DNA of 64,000 nt from Gyrodactylus bullatarudis (GCA_012064415.1 SSNU01000792.1:186001-250000); one strand, 5' to 3'; counted from the first letter of the stretch, positions 50,401 to 61,164 are shown. Translations and numbers: made by a program. The notes: generated from the sequence alone by a model not told the origin.

Positions 50401-53400
50401 TCTTCAAGAATTCTATCTTCCAATACATGGTTTTTCAAATATTTTCTCTTTTGACCAGTTGGCTTTTTCTTTTAAAATCGCTTGAACAGCCTGAATTAAT
50501 ACGCTCAGTTTCAATTAATTTTCCTCCTGTTTTTCTCACTCCCCAACATTGAGCAGCTAATTTTACACCTACAGTTGTACCAGTCTTTAACCAGTATCTT
50601 TTGAACCAGCTATAATAAGTTATTATTATTAACTAATTATAAGGGAACAACTCAGAAAGGTAATGCTTCTATTTCATTCATTAGGTTTTTCTTGAATACA
50701 CTATTAATAATTATTAATTTAACATATATTACTCTGTTTAAGATCTTGATCCCTTCCTTGAATGGGATATGAACTTGATAAAAATGGTTTCACATTCACG
50801 AATTACACTGTGATTTTATCCAAAAAATATCGAATCATTTCATTGTAAATTTCTATTCATTCGGCACCATATCCCATCCCAATGATTACTCACAATTACA
50901 GAATATGGCGATTAATTTCATATCTTTCATCCCTGACTGAATGACTGATGGCATTTTCATCCTCATCCATTGATCTAAACTTGGTCCAGCTTATTTTGTT
51001 TTTCTACTAATTTTAGAGAGATAAATTTGTTATTGCTTAAAAAGCTAGAAGAAATGTAGTTTAGAGAATATTGGCCGAGTGATTTTTTCACAATTGGATA
51101 TCTAATAAATGATCTAAATTCTTTTGTGCTTAGGAATTATGTGAATACTCTACTACCTGGGAAATAATAACACATTTTCATGAACAATTTTCATAACATG
51201 AAAATAGCGCAGTTTAATTTCCAAGTGTAAGCTTGAAAAATCAATGTTTCTTTTCTGAATAGAATTAACCTCTGATGGCATGATTCTCTAACCCTTTTAT
51301 TTTAATCCACTGGAGAACTTTGTTTAGAAATGAACAATTCAATAACCAAAAAATGTTTAAATGTTTATCTGAATAGGGGCATCTTAGTAGTAGTTGACTG
51401 AAATGATTGAAATTTATTTCGATAGATTTGTGAAGCACCCTAAATGGTCATAGACATCACTTGGGGTTTGCTAAAGAGTAAAATTAACAAATGATGGCTG
51501 ACAAAATGAGGTTCTATTTAGCAATCAGTCACTAAATGAGGATAGTAGTGATATATATATTTAAAAAGTCAGATACTAAACAAGTCCACATTATTAGACT
51601 ATGAGTAGGAAATTTTAATTTCATTCAAAATTTTGCACTCCAACCCGGTAGACTAGAAATTCTCTTTTGTCCCATATCACAAACGAATAATTCAATTTTT
51701 TTCAAGGCAAATGAAAAACTCCTTCAGTTTTCATAGTGTAAATAATCATAGTAACAGTACCGCAATCAATGGGAATCCAGAACAGAAAAAGTCACATTCC
51801 AAACGAACCCACTTACAACGACATTCAAAGAGTCCCAATCCATCTAAAAATATTATCCCAACTTCTCCTCAGGCTAGAATTCATCCCAACGACTATGAGT
51901 ACCTAAATCCGAATGCTCTTATGAAGGAGTCAATATCACTGCCTAAAAACATCAGTTCAGTGTATCACAAATCACAAAAAGATAATCAACTTCATCTTCA
52001 GGAAATTTATAATCCTCAGAGTTACCGGAGACCCTTGCGCCTCAACAGTTATCACACATCTCATCAATTTAATGATAGCAATAAGGACTATGTTGATAAT
52101 CAGTTTAGAAGTTATGAAGAACCAATTCGTCCAAGTTTACCCAACCGTAGAAATCTTGTAAGCATCTTTCACTTTTTATTGTAAAAAATTTCAAAACAGA
52201 GATTTCAGTATCATTAAGTAAAAAAACTTAGAGTTATCTAGATTCAGTAGAGAAAATTCAGCTATTCATTTAATAGATCTCCTATCTTTCACCCTTTTTC
52301 TAATCATTTTCCCTCCTTATCAGACATGTCACAATATTTAATTTAAGTACATCAGGTAGGCTTTATCAGGATTATTCGAGAACTATGTTTTTGAATTGAT
52401 AGATTGATTCGTATCTAATATATATGCATGCACACTTGAAGTGTTAGTTGTATCTTTATGAATCTTAATAACATAATTAAAATTATGTTATCCAACACAC
52501 TATAGCATTCAGTATTGATTCGAGTGATGAACGTTTCATTTCGCCGGCTCTCTCTCTCTCTTCAGACTTGAAAGCTTTTAGAATGTACTTGGAAAAGCTC
52601 ATGAGATTAGATATTTTGTCAGCTGATTTGTCAGATAATTTTCACTATTTCAAAATATTTAGCTACAACTTTTAAGATTAGGTTCATTAAAAATAATCTT
52701 CAAAATATTTCATGATTTTCTCTAATGTTTTACTCTGAAATTATCGTTTGTGAATTCTTTCGTTTGTGTATTCTCTTATAGTCAGTAAAGAGATTCTGAA
52801 TCATCAAAAATTCTAAAAGCATTTCTAAGCTAGTTCTGATTAGACTTCCCTTAAATAATATGAAAAATCGGGTAACTTTCTTACGATTTATGGAGGGATG
52901 TACTGTACTGACCATTATTTCGTTTTCGCTTAAATGAGGAGTTACTGATCATCTCTTATGCTAATTGCAGGTTGATTCGTAGATTAGAATATTCTAAAAT
53001 TCATTGATATCAAGTTAAGAATCTAAATGCTCAACTTTTTTAGTCAGGGGATTCAAAGTTCAATAGGTTAAAAAAGGATTCTCTAGTTTAATTCAAATCC
53101 GAATGTTGGTTCTGACTAATAACTTTCTTGTCCGTCTATCTCTCAAAGTTTCAATAATATCTAATGATATGAATAATATATACTCTTCAAGGCATGACAT
53201 TGTAGCATTTTAATTTTTACTATAACATGTGTTTTCTACTATTTTCTAGTTAACTCACTCAGATAATTATAACCACACAGTATCATCTCCGAATCATCGA
53301 CGTAATCGCAGAGGCAGTGACTCAAAAAATCAATACATGTGAGTTTCTTCTTGCGAGACTTTATCAAGAAAAATACAATTTTTTGTGTAATCCAAATTGC

Positions 53401-56400
53401 CAAAATTCTCTTCCCTATGATAATAAACAAAAGTATATTGTGTATCTTACAATCAAGACCCTCAAACTTGTTGGGAAATAGACAAAGTATAATTGTATGT
53501 ATACTGTTAGAGAATTTTTCGTTAGTGTAATGCAAAATTCACTAGTTTTATCTGAACATTCACGGTTAAATTATCTAGGTGATTTTGAAAAACCCTAATT
53601 CATTGTATATACATATGTAGAAATGCCAAGAGCATCCTTACTCGTCTTTGAAAAAGGGTAAGCCTGAAAATACTGTACTCATAACCACTACTGTATTTGA
53701 AAAATATCTTTTGTAGGTGATCATTGATCGTTCATGATTATTACCTAATTATAATTAACCTATCTGAATATCTATCATCTGTCTCATTCACACGTAATAA
53801 ATACAATACAAATGCTTTAATATATGCAATATGAAACTTCTTAATTTATGCAGTCCCTCAAGATAATTATAATTATAATCTACATTAACCTGTTTTCTTC
53901 ATCTTTCCATTTGACTTTTCCCACTTTATACAGTCAATCAACAAAGGGTCTTCACGTATAGTGGAATGAGAAATCGTCAAAAGATTTTCATGTTTCATCA
54001 TCTTTTTGAAGCATAAATCAAAACATTTCACTATACATGAAAATCTCTTGAAGGTTTCTAATTCCACTATAAGTGAAGACCCTTTTCTGATTGACTGTAG
54101 TTCTATGGTTGAGTAACTAAACTTGCATCAATTAAGAAATTTACTAGAGAATTTTGACATGAGCACTGCATGTAGAGAGATCTAGTCGAATAAGTAAGTG
54201 TTAAATTTCTCGTATTTTTTATTGGTTGATAACATCTTTGAATTCATTTGGGGCTATAAATAACAATTATAATTACCTATGTAAATGAATGTAGCATTTC
54301 TTAATTTCTCAATTTCATTTGACCAACATTGGTATTCAAGCATGAAATTTACAGATTGGATCGGAATATAACCAACATTTTTCCAAAGCCTCCAAACGTT
54401 TTGGTACTGAGATAATCAAGTACTTGGTTCAGCGATATGAGATCCTTGCACTCTGAACTCACTTCAATTTTATCTTAAGACCTTAGTATTCCTATTGGCC
54501 CAGATCTAAAAAACATTCAAAATTTAATGGGCCTTTAAACCTTTAAAATTTTTAAATAACAAGGTTTCAAGTTAAAATTGAAGAGACTTCAGAGTGCAAG
54601 CATCTCATACCGCTGAAGAAGTTACTTGAATATCTCAGTACCGAAACTTCTGGAAGAGGCATCATCTTTCTAAAAATCCACTTGTATTCGTTAACGTACA
54701 CATTGGACAATTTGAAATTTTTCTCGATTCATTTTGAAGCAGGCATTTGACTTTATAATTACCACTTAGAATCAGTTGATATTTTAATCTGAACAACATT
54801 TCTTTCAAACTTTTTCAATAACTCTTCTGATCTTGCTAATAAACATGATAATTTCAGACCGCATTTTATTCTCTGTTTCTTGAAAAGTTCCTGGTCTTCA
54901 TAAAAAACCAAGCTCAGTCGCCTAGATTTAGGTTCTTCAGCTCAGCAAGAAGTTCCAGAAAATCTTTCATGAATGAAAATTATTTCATGTCATCAGGAGA
55001 ATAGGATGGTGCTCACTTCCTCATTGAAATAAAATATTAGTGGAAACATTTCTAAAAACCATGAATAAGCATTTCTTCCTTAATTAAACTTGCACTCAAA
55101 CAGGGCTTAAATAAACAAGATTCTTTATTAATAAAAATAGTTTTTTTATTGTTGATTGTTTGCCTCCGATTCGTTTTAGGAATTCTGAAATACTTCTATA
55201 AAGTTTTATTATTTCTATAATCTTATGCTTCGGAGTTCCTCCGATCACATATTTCTCATTTATCATCTTAAATCACCACACATCTATCCTTGGGTAATTT
55301 TTGAATTCAATGAACTAGAGTTTGTTGCGATAATGCTAATGAATCAATCACTCTTCTTGCTTAAAGTTAGAGATTATCAAGACCGTTTAACTCAATCAAA
55401 TCTAACTCATCTGTTAAACTAGCTTACTCTTAGTACCTCTTGGGAGAAAAATTTACTAAAGTACTCGTTGTGAAAGAATCCAAGTTTTTCTAGCAATTGG
55501 AAATCAAGTGTTTCCCCTCAAAAGGGGTATGATGATGTTTTGATCAGTTTAGGACAAAGACTGGCATTATCTCAAAATTTGTCTAATCAGGGATCTTCCT
55601 AACTCATCCATTTTTGATCTTGTTCATCGCCTCTTACGATTCTGCTCGCCCCTCATCAAATTAAATAAATATCCTGCATAAAACTTCTTCTCCTCAATCA
55701 TAAGATTTCTCGAATAGGGTTCTATTTTAGATTGGGAATCACAAGGTTTTTTCGAATTTGAATAAATTAACATAATGCATCAAAAAGTTGATCTTTTTTG
55801 CGTTAATCTCTATGAGAAAATCGTTATTACACGATTTTTTCATTTCTCAAGAAATCTATAAAAATTTCTATTGTTTCATGTTTTTTATTTCAAATAAAAA
55901 CTACCTAATCAAAACCTTGTAATAATTTATTTGAATGAGATGACTTGCTTCTCAATTTGCCTTATTCTTCCAGAGAAACTTTGATTCTTGTTGAATTCAT
56001 TTTCAAAAAAAGGTAAATTTAGAAGCATTATTTTACTATGTAATCGATATAAATACTTTGTTACATCCTCAAACGACTACATTGCGTTTATGATTGTAGT
56101 AGTTGAAAATCTCTAATCCTAAGAGACCTTGTCAATCTTTGGAATCTTTGAAAAAAATATGAACCTCTTTAAAGATATTTCGATCAAAATGTCAAGCATT
56201 CCTCTAATACATTTATGTCATCGGAAGTTTTCAATTATTTCCAAGGGTGCTGACTGTTGCTAAACTCTAATTCTGTTGCTGTTTATGCTTCTGAGCAACT
56301 CTTTCTTGTTTTGTGAACAAATTGAAGTAAAGATGACTCTGATATCTCAGTTGTTTCAATTTAACAGGCTGACATAACATGTTACGGTTCTGACTTGAAT

Positions 56401-56681
56401 ATATAAAAGAATAAAGTATTCATGTACGATATGATGGGCACAAATCTCCTTTTCAATGTCTAATCTATAATATGAATGTTGAGCCAAGAAACAATTTCAT
56501 TTATTTATTTATTTTGGATTTATTATAATAGTAAACCCATTCACAGATTGAAAACGATCAACTCCCAAAATGGACACGAAGTGAAATATCTATCCTTGAT
56601 GAAAAAGGAGACCATGAAGAAAGCACCTTTAACAGAGCAGAGGAAAAAGAGTTCTCGCGCCATCATTTGATTTATCCATAA
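35480..56681 (+). CDS. par-3: Partitioning defective 3 (Par-3/Bazooka)-like, three PDZ domains, highly divergent
   Basis: Exons read as one frame: 35480-35817, 36864-37022, 37094-37329, 38225-38329, 38460-38671, 40111-40296, 42654-42899, 44470-44945, 45155-45330, 45414-45527, 47559-47657 (tentative), 48841-49090, 51707-52157, 53250-53338 and a terminal exon from 56547; about 1,086 aa. PDZ1 spans exons 1-3 and begins GINLVPFF, the Par-3 PDZ1 hallmark (GIHVVPFF). PDZ2 in exons 6-7: IEVNLIKDHVNGFGFRLVSRE, EPVFVNQI, then IGDRIIKLDNYNV. PDZ3 in exon 8: LGISLNWF, GFYITKVV, LKPGDLLSIINNISL, FLTFKRP. Downstream is Pro/Ser-rich disordered sequence. Par-3 scaffolds Par-6/aPKC at junctions and in polarity. 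The N-terminal CR1 oligomerisation domain is not visible. The terminal exon can be read in two frames: 56670 stop after the 53338 donor, or 56681 stop if exon 53250-53338 is skipped. Confidence 0.8.
38672..40110 (+). other. par-3 intron 5
   Basis: 1.4 kb, AT-rich with poly-T tracts. Short open frames at 39055-39246 and 39395-39610 carry no recognisable motif. Nothing supportable seen. Confidence 0.5.
41551..41570. repeat. (CT)n microsatellite
   Basis: Ten CT units in par-3 intron 6, next to further CT-rich and TATA-rich simple sequence (about 41450-41700). The intron (40297-42653) shows no gene. Confidence 0.85.
43499..44304 (+). mobile_element. hAT-family DNA transposon, non-autonomous or decayed (806 bp)
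   Basis: Terminal inverted repeats TAGAGCTGC (43499-43507) and GCAGCTCTA (44296-44304) are exact. Both ends are flanked by the identical 8-bp sequence GTAATATT (43491-43498 and 44305-44312). An 8-bp target duplication with TAG...CTA ends is the hAT signature. Subterminal regions repeat GCCATTTTTGCCA-type and AAGCCCTTTTTA-type motifs in both orientations. The element lies in par-3 intron 7 and carries a broken zinc-finger frame (43865-44161). Confidence 0.92.
43865..44161 (+). pseudogene. CGGBP1-like / hAT zinc-finger domain frame with an internal stop
   Basis: An ATG-initiated frame of 98 codons plus stop, broken once by TAA at 43976-43978. Before the stop it reads LTKIPGTIFCKHCGSEFKGT; after it HIDRYSDTKKHRK, so a C-x2-C ... 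H-x7-H BED-type zinc finger is recognisable. The tail LSNRIIAEGFLKSGIPLNKLED resembles the stretch that follows the zinc finger in CGGBP1 and related hAT-derived proteins. The hAT catalytic domain is absent. Inferred to be a truncated, decayed transposase N-terminus inside the 806-bp element. Confidence 0.75.
45528..48840 (+). other. par-3 introns around 45.5-48.8 kb
   Basis: 3.3 kb interrupted only by the tentative exon 47559-47657, which is phase-compatible on both sides. A second exon-like stretch at 46706-46768 (DQITRRSSDIEP...) has good borders on the 5' side but the wrong exit phase, so it is not included. No other feature was seen. Confidence 0.4.
49091..51706 (+). other. par-3 intron, 2.6 kb
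   Basis: AT-rich with no long open frame of recognisable content. A 12-nt stretch at 49676-49687 is flanked by a strong acceptor (TATTTAG) and a strong donor (GTGAGT) and would be phase-neutral, so it is a possible microexon. Confidence 0.4.
53931..54097. mobile_element. Tc1/mariner-type MITE (167 bp)
   Basis: Starts CAGTCAATCA and ends TGATTGACTG, flanked by TA on both sides (53929-53930 and 54098-54099). Inverted repeats extend about 42 bp and share GGGTCTTCAC and TATAGTGGAAT. No coding frame. Located in the last par-3 intron. Confidence 0.88.
54386..54660. repeat. Foldback inverted repeat
   Basis: Arms of about 90 bp (54386-54480 and 54567-54660) share GGTACTGAGAT, TATGAGAT, TTGCACTCTGAA and CTTCAATTTTA in inverse order with scattered mismatches. 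Probably an older MITE. Lies in the last par-3 intron, 290 bp from the mariner MITE. Confidence 0.75.
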
Positions 56682-56858
56682 TCCATCTAAATTTATATTA
56701 AAAATTTTTGCTTTATGAGACAAAAAAGTTCAAAGATAAACCCCGGATCCCATGAGTACCATCAAATGCTATTTACTTCCTATCTAATCTTTCAATCATA
56801 ATTTATACAAATTGAAAAATAATTATTATTTTATTTAAACTGAAAAATAATTTATTTT

Positions 56859-58057
56859 CTACATTCTTCCCAGTGCCTTGCTGAATAATTGCAAGAGTTC
56901 TCTTTTGACTAGGGAATCTTTCATTGCCAAAATCTTCCCATAGCCTTCCTGGTTGAGTTGCACTCCCACGAGGAGTGAGTCTTCAACATTGCTAACATTG
57001 TCTCCAGTTACACTTTTTATTTGGCCTTTGTCAAATGTCACTAGTTGGCCATCTGAAAGTTGTACTTGGAAAGGGGGAGTACGACCAAATTTATGATTGA
57101 AGCTTTTCAAGGTTTCCACTTGTTCCTTGAACCAATCTCGTGACATGAACACGTCCAGATCCCTGTCTAGATCAACTTGAATAACCTTCGCTTCGGTCGC
57201 GTAATTTTTTCTCAAATCATAGCTAAACTTTTCAATGAGAGCTTCTTTTGCTTCCTCTGTTGATATGTTTAAATTGATTATGTCACTAGGCACACTTTTG
57301 GAGCCTTTTGATTCAATATTCTAGGGAAAATAAAAACCTTATTGCGATGTTAAGTTTGAATCGTGCTTCTCACCTTTTCTAGAGTTGGTTTTAGCAAATT
57401 TTGTAACAAATTTAAATTTGCATTACAAAGCAAAGTACAATGATGGTAACATGAAGTTGACGATAGCCTTGAAGCGCCACCAGATATTTTGAGGGGTTTC
57501 TTAATTTATAAAAAGATTTAGTAATTTGAAAATTAGTTACCTGGTTATCCTTAATCGCCCAAAGATCGTAGCGTTTGCCCACTTCAATTTTTAATTTGTT
57601 TAATTTCGATGATATACCATCTGCAATAGATTGCATACACATTGTACGACTAAATGCTTTATTTGCTTGAAAGTAACTAATGTTGAGATTTCCTTTGTCA
57701 TGAAAGACTGTGCCTCCACCAGAATAACGACGGGCAAATTTGATATTATTCTCCCTGGCCATCTTCATTTGAAATTCAACCCAGGGATTTTGAAAGGCTC
57801 CTATCACTACACAAGGCTCGTTAACCCAGAGCAAGTAGTCTGGAACTACCAAAATAGAAAGATGTTGGTAAAAATATTTTCAACTTACCATGACTAGAGG
57901 TATATCGATTCGGTGACTTGTAAAGACAGTCTTCAAATGCTAAATTATCAAAGATATCTTTTGATTTTAGGACAAAAATTATTCCATTTTTAATACTGAG
58001 TCTGAATTGGTCTGTGCGGAACCTCTTTGTTGCTGCAGACTGGATAAAAATATACAT
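56859..58057 (-). CDS. LIPT1: Lipoyltransferase 1, mitochondrial (LIPT1)
   Basis: Four exons: 58057-57889, 57845-57541, 57499-57374 and 57320-56859; 353 aa (human 373). Introns 43, 41 and 53 nt. The N-terminus (YIFIQSAATKRFRTDQFR) is basic and Ser/Ala-containing, consistent with a mitochondrial presequence. The lipoyl-protein ligase fold is clear: NLAFEDCLY, PCVVIGAFQNPW, ARRYSGGGTVFHDKGNLNISYF, KRYDLW, LKISGGASRL and CYHHCTLLC. Exon 4 is the C-terminal accessory domain including DWFKEQVETLKSFNHKFGRTPPF. LIPT1 transfers lipoate to E2 subunits of 2-oxoacid dehydrogenases. An AATAAA signal follows the stop on the minus strand. Convergent with par-3. Confidence 0.94.
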
Positions 58058-58186
58058 TATTGATTATAGTGTTAAGAGACTCAACTCTTGACACCAACAA
58101 TATGCTGGTCTAGGCAGAGAAATAAATGATCCCCCAAGTTTAAAATCATTTTATTTCAATTAAGACTCTGAATATCAAAGTTTATG

Positions 58187-58969
58187 TCATCCAAGTCGAA
58201 TTGACTTGAGAATGGAATTACAGCTCTCGACTGCTTCCCAATCAATGGTTTTGGTTAAACCAGCACAATCTGCTCCCATACTAGTGGCTAGCCTTGAGTT
58301 ACCACCGATTGGGTTTGTTTTAAATCGAAAGGATCCATGTACATTGGTTATGCCAGTAGATCTTACGAATTCTTCTACATTGTCTGGGGAGAGGCCTCCT
58401 CCTGCCATAATATGTTTACTATCAGACTCTAGGATTTTGGACAAGTTTTTCAACTCTTTCATGGCGTCCATGATTGAAGATCCACCTCCAGAGGTAAGAA
58501 CATAGTTGATTCTTGAACCTAGAATTTTGAGATCGGCACATGATTTAATTAAATCATTAGTCATATCGAAAGCCCTATGAAAGGTTATAAATTTCCCAGG
58601 TGGGATTTTACTCATCAAATAGCAATTTCTTTCCATGCAAATGTTGCCTTGGTTGTTCAGACAGCCAATAACAAAACCTTCACAAAAACCTGAAAAACAA
58701 GCAATATCTCTGGTCATTACATCGATTTCATCTTGAGAATAGACAAAGTCCCCTCCTCTTGGTCTGAGTAATATAGATACCGGTTTTCGATGTAAATTAA
58801 CTTGAGTAATTTTTTCTACCAGACCTAAGGAAGGAGTAAGACCGCCAATCTCGATACCCTGGCACAATTCAATTCTATCAAAAGCTATAATAAGTATTGA
58901 TTAGATATTAAACGAATTACTTGGACTTTTTGGAAATTTATTGGCGGTATCGAGACAAATCTCTAGCAT
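58187..58969 (-). CDS. CUTC: CutC copper homeostasis family protein
   Basis: Two exons, 58969-58921 and 58884-58187, separated by a 36-nt intron; 248 aa. Exon 1 (MLEICLDTANKF) supplies the first beta strand of the barrel, and the join gives FDRIELCQGIEIGGLTPSLG, the family signature. Further blocks: LLRPRGGDFVYS, FHRAFDM, VLTSGGGSSI, MAGGGLSPDNVEEF, VHGSFR. CutC is a TIM-barrel protein reported to bind copper; the precise role in animals is unsettled. Met 58969 aligns with the start of the barrel. Confidence 0.94.
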
Positions 58970-59295
58970 TCGGGTCTTAAGGATAAATGAAAAAATTAGG
59001 CTAAGCAAAATTAATTCAGATTAAATAGAAGAGAAAATGATTTTCAATATTTCTATTTGCTTTAAAGTAGCATTGAATAGATAGAGATTTCATCTGTGTT
59101 TCCCTATTCATTTTGACAAATGAATGCATTAATAGTTCCAGTACGTGAACAAAATATGGATAAAGAATGAAAAAGGAGAAAAAAACTAATTTTTATGATA
59201 AAATAAAATGGAGTTGTGCAAATCTTCTTTATCCATACATCTTTTTACATTTTTTTGTTATATTAAACAAAATTAATTTGAAATCACACCATAGG
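58970..59295. other. CUTC upstream / UBE2 downstream region
   Basis: About 330 bp between two genes in the same direction (minus). AT-rich; no feature other than presumed promoter and 3' UTR sequence. Confidence 0.4.
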
Positions 59296-59769
59296 TTACA
59301 TATTGATCTTTAGATTGTCCTCAATACATTCTCGGACCTTTTTTTCGTACTCACGACGATTTTCAGTGTACAATTGACCGGCAACACTGTTAGCAGGGGA
59401 ATTAGGATTAGGATCACCGAGAAGACTTTGTATAGAAGTCAAAATGGCCATAACATCATAAATGGGAGTCCATGTACTTGTGAGGATATCAAGGCAAATT
59501 GAGCCGTCTGTAAAAACGTTGGGATGAAATATTTTGCATGTAAATTTGACTGAAGGTGGTTTATTGGGATATTCCTCGTTAAATTCGAGTCTTAACTTGA
59601 ATATTCCATCTTCAAAAGGGGTATCTCTAGGTCCAAAAATAATAGCATTCCAGCACATAATATCTGAATCAATTGGTGCTCCCATAATTCCAAATGGTGG
59701 ATCTTTGAAGCGTTTCAAATCTCGAAGAAGTCGTCTTTTAGCACCAGAAGTTACATTCGAGGAGCTCAT
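59296..59769 (-). CDS. UBE2A: Ubiquitin-conjugating enzyme E2 of the RAD6/UBE2A-B type
   Basis: Intronless 157-aa frame covering the whole UBC fold: [63 protein letters not shown] (catalytic Cys about residue 92), [17 protein letters not shown] and NRREYEKKV. This is the RAD6 signature (human 152 aa). RAD6 enzymes ubiquitinate histone H2B with BRE1 and PCNA with RAD18. Sequence drift from the normally almost invariant animal RAD6 (extra N-terminal residues, GIMGAP, different C-terminus) together with the lack of introns raises the option of an old retrocopy or a diverged paralogue, but all functional residues look intact. Confidence 0.9.
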   Translation of the reverse strand: MSSSNVTSGAKRRLLRDLKRFKDPPFGIMGAPIDSDIMCWNAIIFGPRDTPFEDGIFKLRLEFNEEYPNKPPSVKFTCKIFHPNVFTDGSICLDILTSTWTPIYDVMAILTSIQSLLGDPNPNSPANSVAGQLYTENRREYEKKVRECIEDNLKINM

Positions 59770-59917
59770 TTATGATTTCGGCCCTAAAATTTAATCAAGA
59801 CGCTAGAAAAAACTTCTATTTGTGTAATAGGATTTAGTCCACATAAACAAAACCAAGAAATTTATATTTGTTTTAATAAATACAGTATAGTAACAAATTT
59901 TGTATTGAAAATCAAAC
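59770..59917. promoter_or_regulatory. 148-bp spacer between divergent E2 and RING genes
   Basis: It must contain both 5' UTRs and core promoters if both genes begin at these ATGs. AT-rich with no convincing core motif. Bidirectional function is inferred from spacing. Confidence 0.45.
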
Positions 59918-60229
59918 ATGGCTGATGTATCTTTGCATAAAATCAATAATCTCAAGAAAATTGTTGAATGTCCCCTTTGTCTAGATGTATTAATTGATCC
60001 CGTTATTATTAATTGTGGTCATTCCTTCTGTAATGCATGTATCAGAAAAATCAGAGAAGTCGTTTGTCCAACGTGTCGTCAACGTTTTGATAAAAATAAT
60101 ATTCGGAGACAAATTCTCCTCAACAATTTGATAAAGGAGCTTTCAGACATATTTGATCGTCGCTTCTATTGCACAGATGCTCTTGGTGATGAAGATTTTG
60201 AAGCATTTCTTGCCACTCTCAAAAAGTAA
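59918..60229 (+). CDS. Small RING-finger protein (103 aa)
   Basis: Intronless frame with a complete C3HC4 RING close to the N-terminus: C18, C21, C33, H35, C38, C41, C50, C53 (CPLC, CGHSFCNAC, CPTC). A short helical tail (QILLNNLIKELSDIF) and an acidic end (ALGDEDFEAF) follow. The arrangement resembles the N-terminal RING of TRIM and RAD18-type E3 ligases, but no B-box, UBZ or SAP domain follows; the stop is immediate. Likely an E2-binding E3 ubiquitin ligase or a RING-only adaptor. Its start codon is 148 bp from the RAD6-type E2 on the opposite strand. Specific family not assigned. Confidence 0.85.
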   Translation: MADVSLHKINNLKKIVECPLCLDVLIDPVIINCGHSFCNACIRKIREVVCPTCRQRFDKNNIRRQILLNNLIKELSDIFDRRFYCTDALGDEDFEAFLATLKK

Positions 60230-60446
60230 TCTAGAAAACATTTTACATATTTTGTATATCGAGAATTTATATATTTTTCTATCTACCCAAGTTTTTTTCA
60301 AGAATTAATTAAGTTAAACATTGATTATTAATGAGAAAAATTACTTTATTGGAATGAAATCTTTTTGTGTCAATTACAATTTAGAGAAATAATTAATAAG
60401 CAATAAAATGGATGATGTCTTCAAAAAAATTTTTATAGATTGGTTC

Positions 60447-61164
60447 TCACTGAGATTTGTAATCTTCCGCGTCAATTATAGCCAAGGTATGGCCAGCGTT
60501 GACAAGCTGCATTAAACTTAAAACTGTTTTGATTACAGCGAAAGGGGCCAAAACTTTCAAAAGTATAGGGAATAAATTGAAAGGACCTGTTGTAAAATAA
60601 CTGAGATATGCCATGCAGTAAAATAACTCGTTCAGCGCGCAAGCTGTGAATAAGACCTTTCTATTTGTGTAATAAATCTGGAGAATTTTGTTGTGACTGC
60701 CCTCGACAGATTTATGACTCATTTTACCCGAAATAACAGATCTGAAGATGTTCATAAAAATAATCTTACGTATGCATATGAAGCCAATGGGACCAAATGT
60801 CGATTGCTATGCTTAGCTGGAACCAGAGCATCTGATTAGGATAAAGGACACATAGACAACAGCACAAAGTCATGGTACCGATTCTGTCCATCAGCATATC
60901 CAACATTGCTCCAAAACGAGAACCTATTGAAAAGATGTCGAAAAATATAACAAACTTTGGTTTAACTTCCTTGCATAGTATCCATCGAATGCGTCCAAAA
61001 AAGCTGATAAAATGTAACAGCAAAACGAAACTTTATAGTTCTTTAGGATAAGAACCAAGGATATCAGCCAAAAGAGAATTCGAAAATATCCTAAAGGATA
61101 TGTTAAATAGATGGTTACCTATGATATTTGGGACAAATAGCATTACATCTTTTGCTGACTTCAT
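60447..61164 (-). CDS. CDIPT: CDP-diacylglycerol-inositol 3-phosphatidyltransferase (phosphatidylinositol synthase)
   Basis: Four exons: 61164-61119, 61090-60956, 60923-60770 and 60741-60447; 209 aa (human 213). All three introns are ultrashort: 28, 32 and 28 nt. Removing them rebuilds the family exactly: VMLFVPNIIGYFRIL, the CDP-alcohol phosphotransferase signature across exons 2-3 (LDAFDGYYARKLNQSSRFGAMLDMLMDR, i.e. D-G-x2-A-R-x8-G-x3-D-x3-D), then SHWLHMHTSV, SHKSVEG, LQIYYTNRKVLF and NELFYC. The enzyme joins myo-inositol to CDP-diacylglycerol in the ER membrane. Multiple TM helices are evident. Head-to-head with PACS, 111 bp between start codons. Confidence 0.97.
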
